Source of the DNA: Zizania palustris
Taxonomy: Eukaryota > Streptophyta > Magnoliopsida > Poales > Poaceae
Length of the DNA stretch: 64,000 nt
Assembly: GCA_019279435.1 (NCBI GenBank)
Contig: JAAALK010000193.1
Coordinates: 1 to 64,000 of the forward strand
Direction: 5' to 3'
Shown here: positions 12,423 through 23,509 of the stretch, one piece after another
Layout of the letters: each line of letters opens with the position of its first letter
Numbering within the stretch: position 1 is the first letter of the stretch
Position numbers and translations under genes: made by a program
Notes under the pieces: model-generated
Database searches by the model: none
What the model was told of the DNA's origin: nothing
What the model saw: the letters and a program-made list of their open reading frames with translations, nothing else

Positions 12423-13101
12423 TCAAATGGCAGTCTTATAGAAGTCCTCTTCGACCATAAAGATTTTGTTATAACCAGCATTGCCATCAAGAAAACTTAG
12501 TACCTTATGTCCCGAGGCATCGTTGATCAGCATGTCGGCTATCGGCATCAGATACTCGTCTTTTGGAGTGGCTCTGTTCAGATCCCTAAAGTCAATGCAT
12601 ACCCGTATCTTGCCGCTCCCTTTATTCTCTACAGGCAAAATGTTAGCAACCCATTCCGCGTACCTGCATGGCCTAATAAATTCAGCCTTGAGTAGTCGTT
12701 CCACTTCCTCTTTAACTCGGTCATAGACAGCCGAATTAAAGTGACGGGGGGGGCTGCTTATAAGGCCTAAATCCGGACTTGATGGGCAGCCGATGCTCTA
12801 CGAGCTCGCGGCTTAGCCCTGTCATCTCGCTATATTCCCATGCGAAACAATCGACATACGACCAAAGTAACTTTATTACTTCAGCCTTTTCATCGGTCTG
12901 TAAATTCTGGTTTACAAAAGTCGGCCTTGGGATGCTACCATCACCTATGTCTACCTCCTCCAAGGGATCGGCTGACGCAAAACCTTGCCCTAATTTTTCT
13001 ACTTCGCTAAAGTCCTCGATGGCTTCGGCAATACCGTCTTTATTAGACTGATATTGCTCCACACGAGACTTTAGCCAATCTAGATTATTCTTGCTAGAAA
13101 T
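12423..13101 (-). pseudogene. Element A pol N-terminus and RT fingers, broken by one frameshift and one stop
   Basis: The pol N-terminus lies at 13101-12736 and the RT fingers at 12704-12423 (ICIDFRDLNRATP-like block, then FLDGNAGYNKI). Two lesions separate it from the 993-codon frame. A run of eight C on the coding strand (near 12746-12753) shifts the frame, and a TGA at 12423-12425 falls where a relative reads through. The expected pol start codon is ATT at 13101-13099. Element D has ATG at the same place (32461-32459). The protein would be the reverse transcriptase of the replication complex. As it stands it cannot be made whole. Confidence 0.85.
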
Positions 13102-13103
13102 GA

Positions 13104-14033
13104 CTATAAATACAAAAATAGCCGTGCTACTCCAGCCGGCTTTACAGACACTGGTACAAACTGTCCCCCGGATACGCTAACAAAGTCATAATCCGAAAGA
13201 TCTCTACCGGATAGACACTCTACTCTGTTATGGATGGCATCAACCGACACATCGACCAAAGCTACTTGGGCTAAAGTATCCGCGGGGATGACCTCCACCT
13301 CATCGCCGTCCCACTGTATCAAGCACTGGTGCAGAGTAGAGGGAATGCAACAATTTGCGTGAATCCAGTCACGTCCGAGTAACACGCTATAGTTACCTTG
13401 TACGTTGACGACGAAGAACGCTGTCGGCAACGTCTTGTTGCCCACCGTCAACTCCATAGAGAGTACTCCCTTGGCCTCAGAGCTCTCATCGTTGAAGCCG
13501 TTGAGCATCAAGTTAGTCTTCTTTAGGTCTTCTTCGTCCCTACCAAGTTTCTTCAACAATGAATAAGGCATTAGGTTAATAGTGGCGCCGCCATCGACGA
13601 GCATCCGGGAAATTGGTTTCCCATCGATGTGACCCCTAACATAGAGGGGCTTTAGATGGCGAGCCGAGTCCTCGGGCTTCTCGAAGATGGCGTTGCGCGG
13701 ACCGAGGTTCAATTGAGCGACCTCGACCTCATCCCGTGGAAGGGCAAACTTGGCAAGCAGTGTGACGATGTTGATGTCCATCGCCTGGGGCACGGGTCCC
13801 TCAGAGACGGGCGAGTAATCATCGTCGAGCATGTCGTCGTTGTCACTCGGACTAGGAGTTGGGTTGTTTATCTCAACCGGCTTCTCCCTCCATACCTGTT
13901 TCATAGCTGGCCGAGGACGGATTTCCTCGAAGATAGCATCGCGCTCGGCCTCAGCTTTCTTCTCACGTATCTCCTGTGCTCGTAGTCTTTGCAGGCGTCT
14001 CTTCTGTGATTTGGACATGCCTGGAGGGGCCAA
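13104..14033 (-). CDS. Element A gag C-terminus and aspartic protease (309 aa open frame)
   Basis: An open frame with a basic N-terminal part (SKSQKRRLQRLRAQEIREK), an acidic linker, then a retropepsin-like domain. GHIDGKPISRMLVDGGATINL supplies the DGG active site at about residues 150-160, and LLGRDWI is the second protease motif. It ends at TAG 13104-13106, just before the pol start region, so protease and pol are in different frames. This matches element D, where TAG and the pol ATG are 5 nt apart. The start shown is the first Met. A gag-protease fusion is more likely, but the frame to gag upstream is lost in the repeat-rich linker 14040-14900. Confidence 0.8.
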   Translation of the reverse strand: MAPPGMSKSQKRRLQRLRAQEIREKKAEAERDAIFEEIRPRPAMKQVWREKPVEINNPTPSPSDNDDMLDDDYSPVSEGPVPQAMDINIVTLLAKFALPRDEVEVAQLNLGPRNAIFEKPEDSARHLKPLYVRGHIDGKPISRMLVDGGATINLMPYSLLKKLGRDEEDLKKTNLMLNGFNDESSEAKGVLSMELTVGNKTLPTAFFVVNVQGNYSVLLGRDWIHANCCIPSTLHQCLIQWDGDEVEVIPADTLAQVALVDVSVDAIHNRVECLSGRDLSDYDFVSVSGGQFVPVSVKPAGVARLFLYL

Positions 14034-16944
14034 GATGGCTGGGGTTTGGTACCGGGTGCTACTGTTCGACTTCTGTTAATTCTGGCCGAAGTGGTACTAT
14101 GCCCTTCGGCCTTGGGCACCCTGTGTTCGAAGGGGGCTTCGCTGCGAACCCTGTCATATGGACCGGCCTCGTCTGGCCGATCGAACCAAGCTTCGGCGCA
14201 GAGCTCGGCCGAAGCATGAGACTTACCTCTGTCAGACCTCGGTGACAAAGTCTTCGGGATTGGGACTTCCTGAGACCCAACTCTGATAGTTATGGCTTCG
14301 GACTCCCTGACTTCAGACTCTGCATGCTCGCACCCTTCGGCTTCATCCTGCATGGTCCGATTCGGAGGCACCACGGACAGTCTATGGACGATGCCCAATC
14401 CGCTGCGTCTGTTTGCTCCTACCATCCATAATACTTCGATGGAAAATAAGATACAGTGTTAGGTTGTGGAGGGTACCCAGACCCGGATACATACGGAGCC
14501 CACGGGGTTCCCGCCCAGTCATACGGCGGAGGCATCGGCGGCTCTAGTGGCCTTGCCCACTGTGAGCCGAACCCGTTACCCGGAGGGGGGTTCGGCTAGG
14601 TCGAAGGTGTCTCAGACCACACCAGCGAAGGGTCCTACTAGGCCGAAGGTATGTCCGGCCAGTGCGGGCCGAAGCCTCCCATTGGAGAAGTCCAATGCGG
14701 TGCGGGGTTCGGCCATTGGGGGCCGAAGTTGTGGTATAGGGGACCCGACCACTGGGGCTCGAAGCTGTTGTACGGGGGGTTCGACCATTGTGGCTTGGAA
14801 CCACCGTGCGGAGCATCAGGCCACCGTGGCCCGAAGCCTTCGTGCGGAGAGTTCGCCGGCTTCGGCCCGAAGCTGCCCTTCGAAGGTTTTAGTCCCTTCG
14901 GCTATTTTAGCTTAGCTCGTGGACCTCCTTCTTTGGCCCTCCTCTGATGCTTGTTCAACAGCATGTTATATGTTACCTTCGGCCTCTTGCGAGCCTTAGC
15001 CGAAGGGGTATTGATGTTATGTTTCCACACTCCTACCTCGGGGTTCTTTGGTACGAGTGTGCGAGTGCGCGGTTCTCCAACAATCACATCTTTCCCTTTA
15101 GCAGACTCGGCCTATTCTGGCCGAATCAACACCTTCTTCTCGCTGAGGTCAACAGCGTTGACTGGAAAAGGTTCTTTATCCAGCTTCATCTTTGGACCAT
15201 GATCTATCTTCAATCGTCCTTCTTCTATGGCCGATTGTATCTACTGTCGAAAAACATTGCAATCATTAGTATTATGCGAATGTGAATCATGCTACATACA
15301 GTATGGATGCTTCTTTAACTCATCGGCAGGTGGGATGACTTGACCCTTAGGTAACCTGAGAAGCTGACTTTTTAAGAGAAAATCAAATATTTTATCACAT
15401 TTAGTTATATCGAATGAGTACTTGACCTCACTAAGTCTACTGTTTATGGGGGATGGTCGTAACTCGGAGCAGGTGACAGGTTTATTTTTGGTGTTCCAAA
15501 CCCATTCGGCCATGTACATGTCGGCTGAATCCTCCTCCTCTGACTCCTCTTCATCAGGGCGTTCCATGATGTGGATTTCGGCCCTAGGCTTGCTAAACGT
15601 CTTAATAAATTTCTTATCTTTGGCTCAGCCTTCTTGGACCAGAGCCTGCTGTAAAACTTGGCTAACTTCTAAAAAGTTTTGGTTATCTAACCTCTCCTTA
15701 AGTTCAGAACGCAACCCGTTAAAAGCTAATTCCGCCAAGTCCCTTTCTGAAATACTAAGGATAAAACATTGGTTTCTAGTATCCCTGAAATGCTTGATGT
15801 ACTCAAAGGCGCTCTCACTAGATTTTTGCTTAACCGATGTCAAATGCGAAAACCTAAGTTCTGTTTCACCTGTGTAGAAATAATCATGGAATTTCTGCTC
15901 TAAATCGTCCCACGTGTGGATGGAGATCGGTGGGAGCGCCGAAAACCAAGTGAAAGCAGTGCCGGATAGTGAAAGAGAAAAAAGTCTAACCTTTAGGGCA
16001 TCTATCCTGCTGACCTCTCCACACTGTGCCAAAAATTGACTAACGTGCTCTAGTGTGGTCTTGCTACCCTCGCCATCGAACTTAGTGAATTCAGGGATCC
16101 TATAGCCGCGGGGGTAGGGTACCGTATCAAGATGGTCAGGGTAGGGCTTGCGGTAAACCCTAACCCATCCCTTGGGCACGAAGCCAGCACACTCCCTAAA
16201 CAGTGCGCGGACCCGCTCCTCTATATCATCTTGATATGTTGCTTGTGTGCGCCTCTCATGCGGGGGCGTGACACGCGGTGGGATATCGGCGTGTCGGCCA
16301 TGGGCATCTTCCCTACGCGCTATTTGTACAACGTGCTCGTGTCCGGGCGTCTGCGCGTGTGGTGCGGGTAGCGTGGGTATTGGCTCTGGTGGTGCATGGT
16401 ATACAGTGTTAGTTTGGCCGTAGGTGTAATGATTGGTCTCAACCATAAGTGTTGAGGCCAGAGACGTGATTGTGCTCGTGCTGTCGTTAGTCCTACCGTA
16501 TACGTGGTTTGTCGGAGGCGCACTAGCAATAGGAACTGGGGGTACGGCCTCAGTGAAGCCGATCCTTCTAAGAGTTGCCTCTACTTGGGAGCTGACTACC
16601 GAATCTAAACGGTTGGCTAGCGAAGCGCTAATGGCTTGATCTACTGATGCGGCTATTTTTTGCTCAATTTCTAAAGAAGATAAACGAGGTGATACATGTG
16701 TTACCTAGACCTGAGTGAGGTCGGGGGTGACGATGTCGCGCTTGACGAAGCCTGCGCGTATATTAATGTAGCCCCCAAGCATCATGTCTTGGAGCTCCTT
16801 CAACTTTGCCTCGATCTCTGCTCTTTCTGCGGTGGGGATATCTTCAAGTGTAGGCGACAGTATGTTGCGGTTGTCGATATCCGCGCCTCCTATTGCGTCC
16901 ATCGACGGTGTAGACGTAGTAGTCAATGTAGATGTACTCATCAT
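14034..16944 (-). pseudogene. Element A gag with linker, six in-frame stops
   Basis: Gag starts at ATG 16944 (MSTSTLTTTSTPS...). It stays in one frame to about 14900 except for stops at 16705 (TAG), 15625 (TGA), 15292 (TAG), 15241 (TAG), 15112 (TAG) and 14902 (TAG). The Retrotrans_gag-type core (GTAFTWFSALPPIS, WDDLEQKFHDYFY) is at about 15990-15860. A C-x2-H-type knuckle (HDSHSHNTNDCN) is at about 15290-15255. The 14640-14900 segment would encode repeats of the type FGPxW rich in Pro and Gly, built from CGAAG/CTTCG units. The region 14034-14640 is similar but out of frame. Confidence 0.85.
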
Positions 16945-16958
16945 GTTGGCATAGCCTT

Positions 16959-16976
16959 TCCCCAGCGGAGTCGCCA
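16959..16976 (-). other. Element A primer binding site
   Basis: Minus-strand TGGCGACTCCGCTGGGGA lies 7 bp inside the 5' LTR. D has the related TGGTGACTCCACTAGGGAGA in the same position (51001-51020). RIRE2-type elements are described as primed by a tRNA-Arg. I give that assignment only as likely. Confidence 0.75.
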
Positions 16977-16983
16977 AAAAGTG

Positions 16984-18307
16984 TGTTGACACGAAAACGT
17001 GCCCCATACTTGGGTCAGTCCGATGATCCAAAAGTGCACGGATACTTAGGGACAGGCCTAAGCGTGACGTGGCACCGACGTCGCGTTCCGACTACCCTTA
17101 ATAGTGATAAGGGGGTGGAGTCGCCAGGCAACCAGATTACACAAAATAATCCAATTAGCCGAAAGAAATAGATTAAATAGAATAAAATCAGAAAACCTAT
17201 CGGAGCCCGTCTGGTTCGATGTCTGGTGCGAAGGGTGCGCCGAAGGGTACCTTCGGCGTCTGGTGTGAAGTGCTCTGCCGAAGGGTGCTTCGGCGTTCGG
17301 ACTGATCCGACCGAAGGTGGACTCCGAATGGATCTGGACACGATTAGATCCTCCGAACAGCGGGGTTCAGCGTTATGTCTCCGATACAGCAAACTATGAA
17401 ATAGTGACGCGAGGGCCAAGCGCGAGTGCAACTTCGTCCAGTGCGGAGTATGGTCGTGGCGAAGCCTGTTGCCGAAGCCTGTGGTCTTGTTGAAGGGTGT
17501 CCTAGGACCTCCGGACACCTCCGGCGAAGGGGCTCCGAACGTGCGAACCTGCAACAGAGACGATGTGAAGTACCAATTCGGCCTGACGACCGAATTTTGC
17601 TAAGTGTTGCACTAGTAGCGAAGGTAGCAATCTGTTACGCAGATTAGCGGATACTTCACAGGCGAAGTAACAAGGCGATAACAATCTATTACGTAGATTA
17701 ACGAATACTTCTCAGGCGAAGTAACAAGGATTACCACTGTTCCGTAGTGGCCGGCAGAGGGCTTCTAGGAAAACCCACGAAGAGGTACAAGAAAGTAAAG
17801 GTAAAAGTAAAGGTACGATCAAAGCATGGCTTTGGTTTGGTTTGAGTTGGGGGAGTTTCCACGCCGGCCATGCCTGTCTATTTATAGGGGGTTAACTCCT
17901 AATCTAATTTTCTATTAATCCGGCCAGATAGAGATATAGAATGAGATGGAAACGCCTCCAACTCTATCTCTGCTGAGGTGGGCTTCGGCTAGGCCCGTCG
18001 AGGCCTACTCCTCGGGCCGAAGCTTCGGTAGCGTGGGGTTCGGCTAGGCCCGTCGAGGCTTGCTCCTTGAGCCGAAGCTTCGGCAGCGTGGGCCTCCGAA
18101 GGCTTCCGAAGCTTCGACAGCGTGGGCCTCCAAAGGCTTCCTGGCCAAAGCCCATGGGCTGGCTAGAGGCTTTCGGAGCCCATAGCTCAATGGACTTTGG
18201 CCCTGTAGGGCTTCAGACAGACCCTAGACATGTGTACCTTCGGCCCAAATCACCAAAAATTGATATTTTGATAATCTAACCATTAATGCCATTTTTTGCC
18301 ATCAATA
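16984..18307 (-). repeat. Element A 5' LTR (right copy)
   Basis: 1324 bp, matching 7993-9337. The TATA box (minus strand) is at about 17877-17887. Indels against the other copy include a shorter CTTCGCC block near 17460 and an additional CCGAAGCTTCGACAGCG unit near 18105. It ends CATCAATA, one transition from the CATCAACA of the other copy. Confidence 0.92.
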
Positions 18308-18312
18308 GAAGG

Positions 18313-19327
18313 CTTGTGTGGTAGCCACTTAGCCCCTCGGGCTTTAGCAGGCAAAACACTTCGCTAGGGGCTTTATTGGCCAAAAATTGTAAGAGATACA
18401 GAATCATTGGTTCGAACCTATCAAGGGTGCCAATGGATGGATAGACGAAGCCATCGTCCTCCGAAACCCCTTCAAGTCATTGCTCCGGTATGGCTGATGG
18501 CACAATGGGGAATGGATCTCATCGGCCCTTTTCCAATGGCGAAGGGCAGCTTGAAGTTCACGGTGGTTGCAATCGAATACTTTTCTAAATGTGTCGAAGC
18601 TTAACCCTTAACTGCTATCACATTGAAAAAATGTGTAGAAATTTTTCTGGCAGAATATTATTTGCAGGTTCAGAGTGCCTAGAGAGTTGACAATCGACAA
18701 TGGCACCCAATTCGAAGTCGAACCTTTTAGAGAATTTTGCGAAGGGCTGGGCATTAAATTGTGCTTTGCAGCTGTTCGTCATCCCCAATCCAACGGAGCC
18801 GTCGAGCGACCAATGGAAATATTATGTCAGGCTTAAATCGAAGAATTGTGAGGCTGGAAAAGGGACTGTGGACCGAAGAGCTTCGTAAGATTTTATGGTC
18901 CATTCGGACCACTCAAGCAAGGTCCACAGGTTTCACCCCATTCGGGTTGTTGTTCAGAGATGAGGCCTTGACTCCAACAGAGCTGAAAGGTGGATCCCTT
19001 CGTGCAACGGAGCCCAAAGATAACGATGAAAGGAAAACTTCGCTTGACTTGTCGGAAGAAACAAGGCTTCGAGCTGTCGCTAATTTAACAAAGTACCAAG
19101 ACCAGACGAAGGCATGGTATGACTCGAAGGTAAAAGTTAATGAACTTAGACCAGGTGATTTGGTAGTGTGAAGTGTAATTTCTTTGGGGAAGTTAGGAAA
19201 CAAATGGGAAGGACCATATATTATCCTACGCTCAGGGTTCCCCGGATCTTTTAAATTAGCTAATTTAGAAGGGGAAGAATTAAAGCACGCATGGCATGCG
19301 GAGGACCTTAAACGTTATTACGCTTAG
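18313..19327 (+). pseudogene. Element B integrase, remainder after the A insertion
   Basis: Resumes B's integrase at LCGSHLAPRAL. The core begins WGMDLIGPF (first Asp, about 18515). TIDNGTQFE carries the second Asp (about 18690) and GAVERPMEI the Glu (about 18800). The C-terminal part is WSIRTTQARST, the GDLVV block, a GPY-like WEGPYII, and ends at TAG 19325-19327. Stops and small frameshifts occur at about 18350, 18602, 18670-18790 and 19169. All three catalytic acids can still be read. C is inserted 29 bp after the stop. Confidence 0.85.
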
Positions 19328-19356
19328 GGGCTCCTTGTAATCAACTGTAAAGTACC

Positions 19357-19591
19357 TGTTGGGGGAATAAGTTTTCCCTTAATAGGAGCCAAATGACGTC
19401 AGCCTTCGACAGCCTTCAGCCCGGAGCCCAACACTGTCGAAGCATGTTCTTGTTGGAAGAAGCTATTTCTAAGTCTCAAGGTTATTTTCGGAACCCCTAG
19501 AGCGAAGCCCCCAAGATCCCTTTGAAGTTTGCCAGAAGCTAAGTCTCAGGCTAGTTTCGGAGTTATCCTTAGGGCTAACTTCGGAGTTAAC
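19357..19591 (+). repeat. Element C 5' LTR, first part
   Basis: The first 235 bp of the LTR, matching 26789 onward. It ends GGAGTTAAC, interrupted by F. The last five bases TTAAC (19587-19591) are the F target duplication. Confidence 0.9.
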
Positions 19592-22500
19592 TGTCACGCC
19601 CCGATTTAATAATCAGGAACTTTATTGAAATTCCATAGAAAATCAATAAAAACCAGACGTTCATCATGCGACCACGTACAATACGAGCAATCATTCACGG
19701 TTCGTAGACCGTATTTAATACAAAAGTGTATAAAGGTGAAGAGAAACTAATAAAACAAAGGGGACCTAGATGAACGCCTCCTTCCACTCTCGCCTTGACT
19801 GGGTCGCTACTCCAGACCTTCATCCTCCTCATAGTAGACGGGCTCTGGTGGTGTAAGTCAATGGGGGTGAGTACAAACGTACTCAGCAAGCCACCGGATG
19901 CAAATATAATGCAGAGTAATAACAAGGGATATAGTGGCTAATTTTGCGGAAAAGCATTATTGTAAAGCATTAAATGTGATCAATTGATTAATACTGAAAT
20001 GTAAACATGGGTATGCATCATCATCTTCTAAGTCGAGTGGTACAGTCAGCCCCACCTCGCTCAACAGTCCTTACATGCCATGAATAACTCAACCATTCAA
20101 ACAATTGTAAACTAACTGCGAGTAGTCACACAACCCGCTCTTGACCGTGGGCTTGGCTTTTCGAAAGGATTAAATTACTCTGATCAGAGGTGTACCACTG
20201 TACCCACAAGGCACGCACTCATCACTTACATGAACGTGTAACGAGATGACCCATACCACGGGAACTCATGCCAAAACCTTCCATATGGTCTTCCTCGACC
20301 CGACAGCACCCTCTTATGGGTTTCATATGGTGTCCCGACGCGTCGAGCCTCACCATACCCCCCTTGAGCCATGTCGGTACAAGTCACCCGCAGGTTGCCC
20401 CTTGCCCCCTCCACTATGGTGCATCGAGTCGGATTGTTCCATAATTTCAGTTAGGACTTACCCATTAGACTTGTGGTTGGTACGGAAGTGCTTTGTAACA
20501 GATCCCGCAGACCGGTCCTTATAGTGCCCCGGGTGCGACCAACCAATGCCCTAGCTTGCACCAGGAACCCACCATACTTATAACATAGCCAACTCCAACA
20601 GAGTCCAGAGACAAAAATAACGGGGAAATTTCATATAGTAGAATCCATCTATCTACGACTCATTCTTTTTATCCTATAGCAGTTGTGCCGATACATTGGG
20701 CACTAGCTAATACTTTTATAGTAGAGTGACAAGGAGTTAAGGCTCAATAAGCATGGCTTGGGTTTGCACACAAGGACGGTGATCTAATAAATATAAGTGT
20801 AAGGCTTGATATTTTGACTAATGCAATATTAACCTATGAGTTATAGCGATAATTTATTAAAACATGGGCTCAATGATGATCAAAATGGCGGTTGTGACTT
20901 GCCTTGATCAGCAAAGGGTGAAGGTGGAACCTCGGGATAGAACTCCGGCTCCACGACGAACTCGTAGTTCTCGATACGGAAAAGTAAACATAGCATTCAA
21001 TAAACAGATAAAACATCACAAAATAATCATACAAGTGGTAGGGGTTTTAATATGTGAAATGAGGTTTTATTATTCCGAAGTTTGGTGAAAACATTAAAGA
21101 TTAGATTTTTAAGGCTTTTCCCAATTTATTTTGTGAATTTATAATTTTATCCCTAAGGGGTTTTATTTGTTTAATTGATAAGAATATTTTGGGCAACAGT
21201 GACATACTGTTTTTATGGCATTAATGGGTAGAGAATAAAATGCTGAATTTAATAAAATTTGAATGGTGAAATTTGGAGTTAAAATGAGCAAGTTATGAAT
21301 TTTCAAAGTTTAAACATTTTTCTGGAATTTTTATTTAAACAGAAATTAGTCTCTGGTCCATGGTGAACCAGGTTCACCATGAACCGTTGCCGGTCGCGTG
21401 AGCCGGTCGTGTGGCAGCGGTCGGATCTAGATCCAACGGACTATGTGCGCGCGGGATCGTTTAAGTGAAAATCGACGGTCCACAATGCTTCGTACCGTTT
21501 CAGCCTGAATCAAGGGCTCAGATTAAATCCCCTCGAGATTTAATTTGCGCCGCTCGCTCGGGATCGTGCAGCTCGGATGGGATCCGGCACGGCACGCGCT
21601 AAGGGGTCAAGTACCCCCTTTGTTCTTGGCTCCGGCGACGCAACGACGAGCAATTCCGGCGTCGGCGAGGGCTCACTGCCAAGCTAAGGTCTAAAATGGA
21701 AAGTAGGGATCACGGGGAGTTTGGGTGTACCGATGGAGGTGGCGGCGGTGAGCTAACGGCGACCGTCGTCAAAGAGGGGTGATGAAGGTCCCTCGGGTTG
21801 GTGGCGACGGCGGTGTTCCGGCGATGTTCTGGCCCAACGGAGGCGAGACCGGTGACGGCCGGGGGATGGCGGTCACAGTGGTGTCATCGGCGAGGGCAGC
21901 AGTGGCTCGGGTCATCAGCGAGAGCTCACCGGAGTCGAAACAGAGGGAAGCAGAGGTTTGGTGTCGCAAATCTTCGGTAGTGCGCGGAGAAAGCGATTGA
22001 GGGTGTGGCGGAGAGCGGCGAATGGCGAGGGTTTAAATAGGGATCACTGGTGTCGAGGATGGAAGGTTTAACTGAGGAAACCCGAGGTGGTTTCCTAATC
22101 TCTCCGGCGAGGCTTCCAAAAGCTCTAGCTAGCTTCCATAACGGTGAAACCGCGCCGGTTATAGACGGAAAGGGGTCGCCGGCGATCGGGAGAAACGAAT
22201 CCAGGGTCGGATTGACGTAATCTGGCGGCCGGCGGCAAGAATTCGGAAGGGGGTCGCTGGATAAGGAAGGGGGGATCCCCTTCCAACGAAGAAGACGAAG
22301 CTGACAGGTGGGCTCCACCTGTCAACGGGCGAATGGAAAAGGGAGCGCCGACAGGCGGGGCCGGTCGGTCAAAGGGAGAGGGTGGTGAGAGTGAGGCTAT
22401 CAGGTGGGGCCGAGGCGGGGTGCGGCCGGGAGAGAGAGGTGGGAGGCGGCGCCGACAGGTTGGTCACACCTGTCAGTGATGCGGCCGTTGGGCTGGGTTG

Positions 22501-22807
22501 GGCCAGAGTGAATTGGAGGTTAAGGCCCGTTTAGATTTTTAATTGTTTTCTGATTTAAAATAAATCCAGTAATTCATTTATTTTATGAAGGGTTGAAGCA
22601 CTGTTGATAAAAATTTGTAAAAATTCCTAAAATTATATCTTGGTCTCTAGATTCCACCATAAATTTTCCAAGTCCAAATTTAAAGTATTCCCTTCTGTTT
22701 GGCTTAATTAAGGCTCTTTTAGGGTTTTCTTTAATTAAATAATTCCAAAAATTCCTTGAATAATATATTTCCTTTATTTTATTTATTTTAAATCTTGGGA
22801 TGTTAAA
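19592..22807 (-). repeat. Solo LTR F, about 3.2 kb, inside element C's 5' LTR
   Basis: 3216 bp flanked by TTAAC on both sides (19587-19591, 22808-22812). The ends are TGTCACGCCCCGA and, reading back from the right, TTTAACATCCCAAG. These are imperfect inverted termini of the TGTAACATCCC...GGGGCGTGACA kind seen in plant LTRs, with one base of the terminal TG apparently mutated. On the minus strand a TATA-like box (CTATTTAAACCC) lies at about 22030-22042, followed by a GC-rich stretch, so the LTR probably reads minus. No PBS, PPT or pol is present. The length would fit a RETROSAT2-like LTR (tentative). Short open frames at 21769-22325 look like GC-rich chance frames. Confidence 0.75.
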
Positions 22808-22812
22808 TTAAC

Positions 22813-23488
22813 CTTCGAGCCTTGTTCGGAGTTAACCTTCGAGCTCCCTTCGGAGCTCCCCAGAGTCAGTCTTCTAACCCTTTTCAACTGATTCGAAGCT
22901 AAGTCTCCGAGAACCCAGTTCGGAGTTCAGTTCGGAGTATACTTCGAAGCCCACTTCGGAGTGTACTTCGAAGCCTTCCTTGCGGCCTCCACCTGAAGAG
23001 CTCTGGCGCCTACTCCGAAGCCAAGAAATATATGTACCTCGCTACAGTGTAGAAGTCATACCAACGGCCCCTCTGCCCCTAGTATGTCGTTTAACTGGTC
23101 AAGAAGTGACGTTTATCTGACACGTCTGTAAAGCTGTAAAGCACTTTGTACAGTAGACTAGCCCTTTTTTCCATTTTTGCCCCTATAAGCCTATGACTTA
23201 CAGAGGGCATTTTGGTCTTTTCCTTTGGCCTGCGTGCCTATAAAAGCAGGGCCAAGCCCTTGTAATAGTTTAGCGCCTCTAGGGCCATGAGATCCTCGGG
23301 ATTCATTAGACTCCACTGGGGCATACTATATCAAATCCACCACAAACTGGATGTAGGGCTATTATCCCTGAGGGGAGGTCCGAACTAGTATAAATCTTTT
23401 CTCCTTCTGAGAGAACCCTTCGAAGTTCATTTTACACACCATACACACATACAAAACCTGTGTTGTAGCTAATACAATTGCTACAACA
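22813..23488 (+). repeat. Element C 5' LTR, second part
   Basis: The remaining 676 bp of the LTR, matching 27056-27722. The TATA box (CCTATAAAAGC) is at about 23237-23247. It ends GCTACAACA at 23488. Rich in TTCGGAG/TTCGAAG units. Confidence 0.9.
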
Positions 23489-23490
23489 GT

Positions 23491-23509
23491 TGGCGCCGTC
23501 CGTGGGGAC
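23491..23509 (+). other. Element C primer binding site
   Basis: TGGCGCCGTCCGTGGGGAC begins two bases after the LTR and is nearly the same as the B site at 3519. This supports a B-like relative as partner. Confidence 0.75.

Larger units (their letters stand above)
7993..18307 (-). mobile_element. Element A: RIRE2-like Tat Ty3/gypsy retrotransposon, nearly complete
   Basis: A 10.3 kb element inserted in B's integrase gene. LTRs lie at 7993-9337 and 16984-18307, each TGTTGA...TCAA(C/T)A, with an exact 5-bp duplication GAAGG on both sides. Reading on the minus strand: 5' LTR, PBS (16959-16976), gag, protease, pol, PPT (9338-9354), 3' LTR. The pol C-terminus is open for 993 codons. Gag has six in-frame stops, pol has one stop and one frameshift, and the pol start codon is ATT, so A is not autonomous now. 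The two LTRs are similar but differ at many positions and by indels of tens of bases, so this is not a very recent insertion. Confidence 0.93.

Noticed and set aside
21769..22325. Gene-like GC-rich open frames in solo LTR F
   Set aside because: Frames on both strands are of similar length, there is no conserved domain, and they sit in a GC-rich LTR leader. A host gene fragment caught in the LTR cannot be excluded but is not supported.
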